From positions 1 through 29,282 of the forward strand of contig MSJI02000603.1 of the NCBI GenBank assembly GCA_001931905.2: a DNA stretch of 29,282 nt. Reading direction: 5' to 3'. Position numbers and translations under genes: made by a program. This stretch comes from Cladosporium sp. IMV 00045. Taxonomy: Eukaryota; Ascomycota; Dothideomycetes; Cladosporiales; Cladosporiaceae. The notes under the pieces are model-generated. The model worked only from the letters and a program-made list of their open reading frames with translations, did no database searches and was not told where the DNA came from. Below, in pieces: positions 11,743-20,637 of this stretch (position 1 is the stretch's first letter; every line of letters begins with the position of its first letter).

Positions 11743-12029
11743 ACTCCGCGCGAAGCTGGGAGAGGGCAAAATGCGTGCATTGCCTTCTGGTTGAAGTAGG
11801 TTGTTTTTGTCTGTCGTTGTTGTTTTAGGTTTGGAGGGGCTTTTGTGAAGTTCGTCGCGGCGGGCAAACGTCACCGGCACTTGGCTTGAACATTGGCTGT
11901 GGGTGAATGATAAGAGCATATATTGATAGGCTCGCGTATTGAAGAGACCAGAATTTTTCGTGGATTTGGCCATGGAAATGTAGGATAATTACACAAGAGA
12001 AGAATACAGACAGACTTAATGCATGGTAT

Positions 12030-14687
12030 CTAGAAATCCTCATCGTCGTCGTCGCCCAACAACTTCGCATAGTCCTCGGCCGTTGCGAAAGTAGGCAACG
12101 CCTTCAACTTCTTCTTGTCTTCTCTCTGCTTCTTGTTGCGCGCCTTCTTGGAGCCCGCCGCAGGTTCCTCTTCCTCCTCAGGCTCGTCATCGAGCACGCC
12201 GAATGGCACCTCGTCGTCATCTCCGAACACTTCATCATCGTCATCATCGGCGAATTCCGGTACGTCACCATCCTCTGAGCCTCCGTCGAGCATGAGACCG
12301 CCCTCTTCGTCGTCTTCGCCTTCATCACCACCACCGAGGTCGAGGCCACCCTCTGAGCCATCTTCGCTGTCGGAATAGGCACTCTCCAAATCGCCCATGC
12401 TGAGATCATCGTCTTCGTCGTCGCCATCTTCAACCTCAGGCTTCGAGTTGACAATGGCCTTCCAGATCTCATCCTCGCCTTCGTCCTCGTCTTCATCGCT
12501 GTCGTCGCCACCCTTGGCTTTCTTGGCTGCCTTCTCCTGTTTCCGTGACTTCTTGCTGCCGGCCTGGTTGAAGTAGGAGTGGAAGAAGACCTCATCAGCT
12601 GCAACATTTTCAACCTTCTTGGCCCAGAAGGCTTCACTGTTGACAGAGATGCCGGCGCGCAAGCTCTCGCCAGGCTTGACAAGCAGATCGGCGGCGCTGG
12701 AACCACCCATAGGTTGCATGATACTGCTACCGTGCTGGCCGGCGGAAGCCTTGGAGCGGGCGGTGCGGTAGACGAAGCGGTCGAGGAAGTGCATGAGAGT
12801 GTAGTGAGCAGGATCTGGCTTTGGCGGCATCTTCTTCTCGAACAGCAGAGCTTCCGCGAAGAGAGATACCGAGGGGTGGAAATGCTGCAGGAAAGGAAGC
12901 AGATCCCAGAGACAGCTGCGTTCTGCGTGGGCGTGCTCTGGGTCGCGTTTGCGGGCATCGTAGTGGACAGTGTTGAGCTTGGGAAGGGCGTTTTGAGCGG
13001 GTTGCTCTTCGCCTTCTTCGGGGACGTCGACAAAGTGCTCCTCTTCATCTTCTTCGTTGTACTGGGGTTCTCTGATCATAGTCTTGATGCTAGGGAATGT
13101 TCCCTCCAGCTCGGAAACGAGGTAGAGAACACCACAGACAAAGGAGACTTCGTGCATGGTGATAACCTGCAGGAGACGCTTGACGAACGCTTGCACGCGC
13201 TTCGCGTTTAAATCGGCCTTCAAGCTCTTGTAAAGAAGGTTGAGGTAAAGGACCTGTTTTGAGCTTCCAACCAGTCGTGGGTCCAGAAGACTCTCGTACA
13301 AGGTCCTGTAGTATCTCTCGGCGCCGTAGTTCTTCGCAGCGCTGATTTGCTGCAGAAGCATGAGTGCCTGTACAGCAGTGTTGAAGTTGGCGGAGTGGGT
13401 GACGCGGAAAAGAGTATCGATTTGTTTCTCGAATGTAGGGTCGCTCGTGTCGGCAAAGGGGAACGCACGGTTGACGCCCGTCAGAACCTGAGCCATGAGT
13501 TTGTCGTTGACCTGTCGGTCCGCCTCTTCAGCACGCTCCTCTGCCTTGCGCTTCTTCGCTGCTGCCTTTCCTGCCTTTCCGCCACCACCTTGTTGCGGCT
13601 TGTCGTTCTTTCCATAGCCCTTGAGTTTTGCCGCTTGCCTCTCGGCGGGTTTGAGCAGCTGAACGAAGAGGCTGAAGTAAATGTCAAGGAGACGGTTGGC
13701 GACCTCCTGCTCCTTCTGACTCAGCACAGTCTGGTTCAAAGTGATCACCGCGTAGTATTTGGCGTGCACACTCTGGCCGGGACGGAAGAGAGAGTCGGCC
13801 TCGATGCTGTTTGTGATGACCATCTTCATGGCTGGGTGAGTCGTTTCCAGCTGCAACAAGAGATGAGAAACCCGGGATGCGATCTTGCGGTCGGTGTCTC
13901 CAAGCTTATTCACCAGCAGGCGCAGCAAATTCTCTTCCTGCTCGGGCTTGTCCTTCAACAGCTCCCAGACGTAGGTCAGCGCCCTGCTGCGTGCAAATTC
14001 CACCTCGTCTCCACACCAACTCTCAAGAACCTGCAACAGCTCAAAGTACGTCTTCTTCAGCCAGTCCTCGTAAGCCCAGACTACCAAGTGAATCTTCTGC
14101 AAACCACCAGGCAAAGGGTGTCCGGTGCTCCATCTGGCACCCTGGCCCTGCAATGCCGTCGCAAGCGCAGGCTGCTTCGAAAACGCCCTGAGCTTACGGT
14201 CTCCGGGCAGCACGACACCTTGACCCAGCATATCCTTCAGCGCGGCCACGGCCATGAGCGCTTGATTCCTGCTCTTCTTCTTCGACAAGGCCAGCAGGTT
14301 CTCAAAAGCCTTTGTAGTATGCAGCGGCGATTCCTGCACAAGCAGCGTCAAGGCGGAGATCTTGTCCTCGAGCGTACCGTTTGCCATGATCGTCGACAAG
14401 AATTTGTGAGAGGATGAGCTTGAGAGCTGACCACCGTTGTAAGCTGCATTCTCAGCAGCGAGAAGTTCGTTCGCATAAGCATAGAGCTCCTCGAAGGCGC
14501 GGTGTGGGAGAGTCGCGGGGGCATTTTCGTCAATAGCGATAAGAGGCAGTTCTGCGGTATGCCATTCGGGTCGGGGTGCAAAGATCAGCTTCGCCTTTTC
14601 GTCCTTCTTGTTGTCCTGTCGAGGTTTTTTGGGCGGGTGGCTCTGCTTATCAGCCTGAGCGGCCGCCGGCTTCCTTTTCTGTCCCAT
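12030..14687 (-). CDS. MAK21: Ribosome biogenesis protein MAK21/NOC1 (CBF/Mak21 family)
   Basis: A single exon encodes 885 residues from the ATG at 14687; the open frame upstream of it has no ATG. The N terminus is Lys-rich. Alpha-helical HEAT-like repeats cover most of residues 90-350, a basic Ala/Lys-rich stretch lies around 360-390, and the CBF/Mak21 domain spans about 435-615 with hallmark pieces YYRTLYESLLDP and YDARKRDPE. The C-terminal 170 residues are strongly acidic with Lys-rich patches (final DDDDEDF). In yeast, Noc1 pairs with Noc2 in early 60S pre-ribosomes in the nucleolus. Length is somewhat shorter than yeast Mak21 (about 1025). The gene shares a short divergent promoter with mitochondrial ProRS and is followed on the same strand by MDM1, with 287 bases between its stop and the chosen MDM1 start. 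Confidence 0.95.
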   Translation of the reverse strand: MGQKRKPAAAQADKQSHPPKKPRQDNKKDEKAKLIFAPRPEWHTAELPLIAIDENAPATLPHRAFEELYAYANELLAAENAAYNGGQLSSSSSHKFLSTIMANGTLEDKISALTLLVQESPLHTTKAFENLLALSKKKSRNQALMAVAALKDMLGQGVVLPGDRKLRAFSKQPALATALQGQGARWSTGHPLPGGLQKIHLVVWAYEDWLKKTYFELLQVLESWCGDEVEFARSRALTYVWELLKDKPEQEENLLRLLVNKLGDTDRKIASRVSHLLLQLETTHPAMKMVITNSIEADSLFRPGQSVHAKYYAVITLNQTVLSQKEQEVANRLLDIYFSLFVQLLKPAERQAAKLKGYGKNDKPQQGGGGKAGKAAAKKRKAEERAEEADRQVNDKLMAQVLTGVNRAFPFADTSDPTFEKQIDTLFRVTHSANFNTAVQALMLLQQISAAKNYGAERYYRTLYESLLDPRLVGSSKQVLYLNLLYKSLKADLNAKRVQAFVKRLLQVITMHEVSFVCGVLYLVSELEGTFPSIKTMIREPQYNEEDEEEHFVDVPEEGEEQPAQNALPKLNTVHYDARKRDPEHAHAERSCLWDLLPFLQHFHPSVSLFAEALLFEKKMPPKPDPAHYTLMHFLDRFVYRTARSKASAGQHGSSIMQPMGGSSAADLLVKPGESLRAGISVNSEAFWAKKVENVAADEVFFHSYFNQAGSKKSRKQEKAAKKAKGGDDSDEDEDEGEDEIWKAIVNSKPEVEDGDDEDDDLSMGDLESAYSDSEDGSEGGLDLGGGDEGEDDEEGGLMLDGGSEDGDVPEFADDDDDEVFGDDDEVPFGVLDDEPEEEEEPAAGSKKARNKKQREDKKKLKALPTFATAEDYAKLLGDDDDEDF

Positions 14688-14958
14688 GCTGGACAGTGTC
14701 GTATAGTGAATGGTATCGCTTAAGAGCCCCGTCGCAAAGAATGTAGATTGGCTTGAATTGGCAAGCGGCAACAGGAAAAAGTTCCAGCTCGGATGAGCCC
14801 GCAGCCGTCTCGAGGCCGCTTAGGTAAGGCGGTTCAAGGGTCTTCGAGGAGGCTGGCTGTGAGGACTACAGGTCTTAACTGATCTGATTAATACCATTGG
14901 ATAATTATAATTTTGATTGTGTTACAAGCGTTCCTTCGTGAATCTACATGCCGACCGC
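14688..14958. promoter_or_regulatory. Divergent promoter between MAK21 and mitochondrial prolyl-tRNA synthetase
   Basis: Only 271 bases separate the two start codons on opposite strands, so both core promoters and leaders must fit here. An AT-rich core at about 14896-14920 contains an inverted CCAAT (ATTGG at 14896-14900) and an ATAATTATAATT tract. No clear canonical TATA box is seen. Shared control of the two translation-related genes is an inference from spacing. Confidence 0.6.
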
Positions 14959-14980
14959 ATGTACTCAATCAATGGCGTGA
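14948..14980 (+). other. Overlapping uORF at the prolyl-tRNA synthetase start
   Basis: An ATG at 14948 opens a 10-codon frame that ends in TGA at 14978-14980, spanning the synthetase ATG at 14959 in another frame. If the transcript starts upstream, scanning ribosomes meet this ATG first. It could reduce initiation at 14959 or be skipped by leaky scanning. Confidence 0.35.
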
Positions 14981-16773
14981 ACACGGGCATACGCTCTGTC
15001 AGAAGACATGTTACTCCTGGCCTAACGCGCCAGACCCGAAGCCTTCATGTGAGTGGTTAAAGACGTTTTGAATTATACCCTGCTCGTCATTCGATACTGA
15101 CATGGGCTCAGTTTGATGGCCGAAATAGACTGAGCAGCTTCTGGACCCCAACCAATGCAGGCATCCAAGGCGGTGCCACTCAGGAAGATGGCCATGAACT
15201 CCTCGTCCGAGCTGGCTTCCTACGACAGGCCCACTCTGGCATATTCCATCTCCTACCTCTTGGTCTTAGAACACAAAATAAGATCGAAAGCCTGATCGAT
15301 AAACACATGTTCGGTCTGGGAGCGACAAAAGTCTCACTATCCTCAATATCATCTGAGGAACTATGGCAACGATCTGGTCGATTGGAAGGCCGCGACTCGG
15401 AATTCCTACGCCTCCAGGATCGCAAAGGAGCAAAGTACCTGCTGAGCCCAACTCACGAAGAGGAAATCACCGAGATCGTCGCCAACGCCGTCAACTCTTA
15501 CAAAGACCTGCCACTGCGACTATACCAAGTCACGAGGAAATACCGCGACGAAGCCCGTCCACGACAAGGCCTGCTCAGAGGGCGTGAGTTTCTAATGAAA
15601 GACCTTTACACGTTCGATGTCACAGAAGAGCAAGCCCGTAAGACCTACGACCAAGTCCGCAAAGCCTACTCTGCCCTGTTTGACGAGCTTAACCTCCCCT
15701 ACCTCGTCGCCAACGCTGATTCCGGCAGCATGGGCGGCAACCTCAGCCACGAATATCACCTCGCATCCGCCAATGGCGAAGACAACATCATCTCCTGTAA
15801 GAAATGCGACTACTCCACCAACGAAGAACTCTACTCCGGCCACGTTGGACCCGACGAACTCAACCAAATCAAACCGTCCGCCACACAACCCCTCAACACC
15901 CTCATCACCTCCACACCCTTCATCAGCAAAGACAAAACCACCCTCTTCACCGTCCTTACCCCCTCCAACAGCGGCCCCCTCAACACCCATCTGCTCAAGA
16001 AACTCCACCCAACACTCGACACAACAATCGAATCCCCCCTCAAAATCTGGGCCTCCCTGCGCTCCAAACCCTCCACCTCCCAAACCCTCTCCGAAACCCA
16101 CATCCTCGATGGCCGCCTGTCCCACCTCCCCCTCACAAACCCGACGGGCACTACCCAAGTCCACCCCACCACCTCCCTCACCATCCCCTCCACAACCTCA
16201 ACCTGCCCCTCCTGCCACACCAGCGGCAGCTTAAAAATCTCCACCGCCATCGAAATCGGCCACACCTTCCACCTCGGCACGCGCTACTCCGCCCCGCTGA
16301 AAGCCAACGTCCTCTCAGCTTCCAACACCCTCACTCCAATTTCCATGGGCTGCCACGGCATCGGCGTCAGCCGCCTGCTCGCCGCCGCGGCGAGTCTGCT
16401 GATGGACTCGAAAGGGCTGAATTGGCCGGTGAAAATCGCCCCGTTCGCTGCGGCGATTGTGGCCGCGCCTTCGACTCCTGCTGAAGACGTTGTTAGAGTG
16501 TATGATGTGCTTGCGCAGGCGAGTTCGTCTCCTGCTTCTGCACCTGAGAGTGAGAGGGTGGTTATGGACGCCGCGATCGACGACCGCGACAGGCCTTTTG
16601 GGTGGAAACTCAATGATGCGGATTTGATCGGGTATCCTTTCATTCTGGTGCTGGGGAAGGCTTGGAAGGCGCGCGGGGCGGTGGAGGTGCAGTGTCGACG
16701 GTTGGGAGTGAGGGAGGAAGTGGTGCTTGAGGAACTTGTGCGGAGGTTGGGGGAGTGGGCGGGGAGGTTGTGA
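14959..16773 (+). CDS. AIM10: Mitochondrial prolyl-tRNA synthetase (bacterial-type class II)
   Basis: Exons 14959-15048 and 15112-16773 (63-base intron, GTGAGT donor, CTGAC branch site) encode 583 residues. The first 35 residues are rich in Arg, Ser and Thr and lack acidic residues apart from Asp32 after the junction, as in a mitochondrial presequence. Motif 1 is around 72-83 (SGIFHLLPLGLR), motif 2 around 168-199 (YRDEARPRQG, then FLMKDLYTFD) and motif 3 around 439-451 (GIGVSR). Two Cys pairs (Cys259/Cys262 and Cys395/Cys398) flank the inserted region, and the C-terminal third is the anticodon-binding domain. It charges mitochondrial tRNA-Pro. The yeast counterpart is Aim10. The longest unspliced frame starting at 15307 lacks the first 95 residues, including motif 1. 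Confidence 0.93.
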
Positions 16774-17258
16774 GGATTTGCTTTTGAAGGGGGAAGGTGA
16801 GATTGCCAGAGAGGCGCATGAGGGCACAAGGTGCGGTGCAGTGAGGATGCGATGGGTGGTGGTTGTGGAATTTCCTTAGATGAAGACAAGGTCGTGTTGG
16901 CACGTGTAAAGTAGCTTGTAAATATATCATTGAGATTTCTTCTTTTTGTTCTGGTTTTATTGGACCTTCCCTCAAATCACATATATTAAAAATGATTCAG
17001 GCCCTTCCCAATGAGACATCGCCATGCCTGATGAGGCGTTTCGCTGCCGGTGCCGTCCCCTCTCTGGTATACTAGTTTGGATATCTTTGGTGCAATGATT
17101 TCGAAGAATCCGGAAGAACAGAAAAATGGAAATCAAAGGAGGAAGAAAATCACAACAGCGAGAAAACAGGCGCCATCCTTCCCACCCAAACAAAGCTCAA
17201 GGAGCGACAGACGGAAAAAAGTCATTCATTCATTCATTGAGTCCAACCCCAGCAACAT
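16774..17258. other. Convergent 3' region between ProRS and the PI-PLC-like gene
   Basis: 485 bases holding the 3' ends of two converging genes. A (CATT)4 simple repeat lies at 17223-17238. The open frames here (for example 17050-17541 plus) have no domain and overlap the phospholipase gene antisense. Nothing else seen. Confidence 0.6.
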
Positions 17259-18821
17259 CTACTTCCACCCATGCCCCTTATCCCTCAGCAACAAGCGCGC
17301 ATTCATACCCACAATACACCTCACCAAATCCCAATTATCGTCCCTCCCGACCCAATCGCAAACGACAATCCCCACGCCACCATCGCCATCGAAAGCCTCA
17401 CCGGGCCCATCAACGCCCTTATCTCCAATCTCATGCTTCTCGCACAAGAAAGCGACGCATGCCGGATTGAGCTTCGCGGCGATAGCTTCAGGCCAGCAGC
17501 CTACATTCCAGAAATTGCTCGCGCTGAGGAAGTTGAGGTAAAAGGGCGGGAATTTCTTGTCGTCCTTGCCGATTTTCACCGCGGCCGCGCGCTCGAAGTG
17601 CTCGCAGGCCAGAGTGATTTTCTTGTCGATCGTGTCTTTCTCCATCACCTCGCAGAAGTCCTGCACGCTGATGTCGCCCGCCGTGTGGTGCGGCGTGTTG
17701 TACGCCCAGTTGTTGGCGTCCAGGCACCAGCCTTTGCCGTTCCATTCGCCTTTCAGGCGGCCGGAGAGCTCGAAGCGGCGCATGAGCACGATGCGGCCGC
17801 GCACTTCGCCGAGTTTGGGGATGCGCGGCTCCGTGAACCATTGCTTGGGGTTGGTGTAGTGGTCTTTGAGGATTTCGCCGAGCTGCTTGTCGGTGGACTC
17901 GCCGGGACCTTCGCGCTTGACGGAGATGATGATGGTTTCGGAGGGGTTGGTGGACAGGAATTGCTGGATTTCTTTGACCAGAGGGCGGAATTTCTTGCTG
18001 CCGGTTAGGGAGATGGGGAAGGCTCCGTGTACGAGTGTGAGGCCTTCGTCGCTCTTGTCTTCGGGGTTGGAGGGTTGGACGCGAAGATCGAAGAAACGGA
18101 CGCCCTGTTGGAGTTGCTCTAGGGGAGAAACTTGCTGGCAACGCACGGAAGGCAGTGCTTTGTAGTAGCAAGGACTGTTGTGGGTACCGGGGATTGAGAG
18201 TCCGGAGAGGGGAACATCATCGGACAGGTGGGACATCCACTTTTGGACATCGGTGGTTTCTGAGATGGCGAGGAAGGAGGACTTGGGCAGGTAAACTCCG
18301 GAGTAATCGTGCTTCGGGTCGTTGTGAATAGCGGAGAGGACCTTGGAGGCATTGGATGTGACAGAGGTGTCGATGCGCCAGCGACCACCGCCCTCGCCCT
18401 CGAAGGTCAGACGCAGAACGTCATGCGCACTGCGCTCTGTGGGGTTGATATCCGTCTTCTTGGTGGTGAAAGCATCGATGCGGATGTCCACGTCCTCTTT
18501 AGCGAAGCTCTGCGCATTCTCGGCGAGCGGGATGTCGGCGCGACTAGCACGACGAGAAGCTGATGGAGAGCCTTTAGGAGAGTTCTTAGGCGAGCCGCTC
18601 TTGCTGCTTGCATTACCGGTATTGACGACGTTGTTGAGGAGGGTGGTGAGGTTTGTGGTAAGGTTGGCGACGCCAGAGGTCAAGTTGGCGGTGGCATTGC
18701 TGCCAGGGCCAACACCGGCATTTGGAGGGTAGTCCTTGGGGTTTGGAGCCTCATAGCGCTCAATGACCTTGAGAGTCAATGGCTGGGCGGTCAAGTTGCG
18801 CAACGTTAATGAAGCTGTCAT
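17259..18821 (-). CDS. Phosphatidylinositol-specific phospholipase C-like protein, bacterial-type X domain
   Basis: One exon encodes 520 residues. The PI-PLC X domain begins near residue 200: His214 in IPGTHNS and His265 in LVHG are the expected general base and acid pair, with Arg242, Asp245 and Arg247 (GVRFFDLRV) also in the active-site strand. The N-terminal 185 residues hold a beta-rich region (LTLRNLTAQPLTLKV) and a Ser/Pro/Lys-rich linker (about 74-93) that could be phosphorylated. There are no EF-hand, PH, Y or C2 domains, so it is the metal-independent bacterial class, which yields a cyclic inositol phosphate and diacylglycerol. No signal peptide or membrane segment is seen, so an intracellular role is likely; the substrate is unproven. 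The C terminus (GIVVCDW, then a GMN) matches the usual end of the barrel, so the gene looks complete. The start is the first in-frame ATG. Confidence 0.88.
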   Translation of the reverse strand: MTASLTLRNLTAQPLTLKVIERYEAPNPKDYPPNAGVGPGSNATANLTSGVANLTTNLTTLLNNVVNTGNASSKSGSPKNSPKGSPSASRRASRADIPLAENAQSFAKEDVDIRIDAFTTKKTDINPTERSAHDVLRLTFEGEGGGRWRIDTSVTSNASKVLSAIHNDPKHDYSGVYLPKSSFLAISETTDVQKWMSHLSDDVPLSGLSIPGTHNSPCYYKALPSVRCQQVSPLEQLQQGVRFFDLRVQPSNPEDKSDEGLTLVHGAFPISLTGSKKFRPLVKEIQQFLSTNPSETIIISVKREGPGESTDKQLGEILKDHYTNPKQWFTEPRIPKLGEVRGRIVLMRRFELSGRLKGEWNGKGWCLDANNWAYNTPHHTAGDISVQDFCEVMEKDTIDKKITLACEHFERAAAVKIGKDDKKFPPFYLNFLSASNFWNVGCWPEAIAAKLNPACVAFLCEKHEIGDKGVDGPGEAFDGDGGVGIVVCDWVGRDDNWDLVRCIVGMNARLLLRDKGHGWK

Positions 18822-20637
18822 GGCAGGGATGTGATGTCAGTGTTTAGCCAAGGACAGCGAAGGAGAGAGAGGGAGAGAGGGAGACAGAGTTGAGACGGGA
18901 GAGGCGCGAGGGGAGAAAAGTATACATGGCCTTCCTTATTATACCGCAGGGTTTGGGTTTTGCGGCCTTTGCTCCATGCAGGTGCAGGTGCAGGCTCGCA
19001 GGATGTCTGGTAGCTCGGTCGGGTGAGATCGTCGAAGGTGTTTCTCTTTACAAAGTCGGTGGATCCCGTCCTCGCCATCTTTCCCATACAGATGACCGGC
19101 CTGCTCTGGGCCAAGTATCTAGCACCGCGCCCGTCACTTGGCAAGGCTGTCTTTTCACCCTCTTTTTCACTGCTAGCAACTCACCATCGCTGACCAGCAA
19201 CCCTCGCCAAGCACGCATGCTCCTCGCTCGCCGTCATAGCAGAGGCGCAACAGCGGCGGTGGAGCGATGCAAGCCTTTGCTGAGCTCACTCATTCGGCCA
19301 ACAAGCATGTGAGGGCTGCCTTGGCCGTGGGCAGGCCGGTCTTGGGGTCGTCAGCATAGCCCAGTTTATGTAAGTAGAATCGTTTGGTATGTCAACAAAG
19401 CAAATACTACTACCGGAAGACTGCAGGTCTGCTAGCTGGTAGCTCGTTGCAAGAAGACCTCCCTCCCGGCGACGTCACCAGGAAGAGCAAGCTCGCTGAA
19501 AATCGCGCCTCGCTTCACGACACTGCCCCTCACACGGAGGCAGGAAATAAAACTCTCATTTGCGCGATATACGGTCCTCCTTCGTCCGTGAGGTCTCGCC
19601 TCAGCTCGCGCCTCGCTGCACCATCCTCGCACTCCTAACACACACCCGCGCACATCAATTCGCAGACCTGCAGGGCCCCAAAGGCCAAAAAGCTTGACCT
19701 TCGCGCTCCCTTGCTCCGACCAATTAGTGTTGTCACGTGTGCCAGATGACTTGTGACCCGCAATACAATCTCGCGCTGCAGACACTGCAGAGCTGAGGTG
19801 CGGGTCTGGGCCATGTCTCTTGTGCAAGGCTGAGTAGGGCAGCGTGCTTGCTATGACCCGCTCGCCGTCTTGGGATGTTGCTTAAATACCTCACCGCACC
19901 GCTCATGGCCGCGGCGGCGCCTTCGCCGAGGTAGCTGGCATGGACGTCTTCACGCGTGTCTGTCACATGGGGACTGGACTCTCGGCATTGGCTGTTAGTC
20001 GTGAGAGTCTCGTTAGCCAGTGTCCGCAGACGAGCAGTGGCCTTGATTGCAGCAATTGCATGGCCTTCTGGTCGTCTCGAACACCAAGCTTTTTCTTTAC
20101 GGGGTTATCCATGAGTTGTAGCGTGAGGTGTCATTTTTCAAGACATACGATGGGGTACGTTTAATTTACAGGCCGTATTTCAGCATACGACTTCAAATCT
20201 AGGGAAATATAAAGAAAACAGCAAGGTGTAACGAGCGCCGTGGAACAAAGAATTGTGCAAGTCACTTTCGAAGTCATCGATGATAAAGTCGGTAAATGTT
20301 CACAATTCGTACTGTATGAGAAACCTACCGTGATCCTGGATATTTGAAAAGGCGAGCAACGAACGAATCACGATCAATAGGAAGAAAGAAGTTGATAGAA
20401 AGAAACAAAAAACCCATTGGTTTCCGATGATACTCTCTACGCCGAACTCACTTAGCGAACCAAAGCCGCCGTGCAAAAAAAGAAAAAACGCCTCGATATC
20501 TCCGCCATGCAAATGCTTCATGTTCTCGTAAACACCATCGCTATGCAATAATATCAGAGAAAGAGAAAAAAAGAAAAAAAAACGTGTTACAAAAAGGAAA
20601 GAAAGTCAAAACAGTCTCAATCTCCCCCTTCCATCAC
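18822..20637. other. Long gene-free region between the PI-PLC-like and LPMO genes
   Basis: About 1.8 kb. The left end is the PI-PLC promoter and leader, which is purine-rich on the plus strand near 18855-18910. The right end (about 20160-20637) is A-rich and is the 3' flank of the LPMO gene. In the middle, CCAAT (19720-19724), CACGTG (19734-19739) and TTAAATA (19882-19888) line up on the plus strand ahead of a 74-codon frame at 19940-20164 that starts with ATG in a good context, but its Cys/Ser-rich product matches nothing I know. I do not call a gene. Confidence 0.5.

Noticed and set aside
11743..11973. Alternative upstream ATG (11973) for the MDM1-like gene
   Set aside because: It would add 77 unconserved-looking residues before the membrane segments and leave under 60 bases to the MAK21 stop; more likely 5' leader.
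12104..13048. 314-codon second frame on the minus strand inside MAK21
   Set aside because: A +1 shadow rich in Ser, Arg and Thr caused by the acidic repeats of the true frame.
13347..14417. 356-codon plus-strand open frame antisense to MAK21
   Set aside because: It lies wholly opposite conserved MAK21 sequence, has no domain, and is explained by the codon bias of the true strand.
15592..16484. Several long frames on both strands over ProRS
   Set aside because: Products of C-rich codons in the ProRS insert region; low complexity, no domains.
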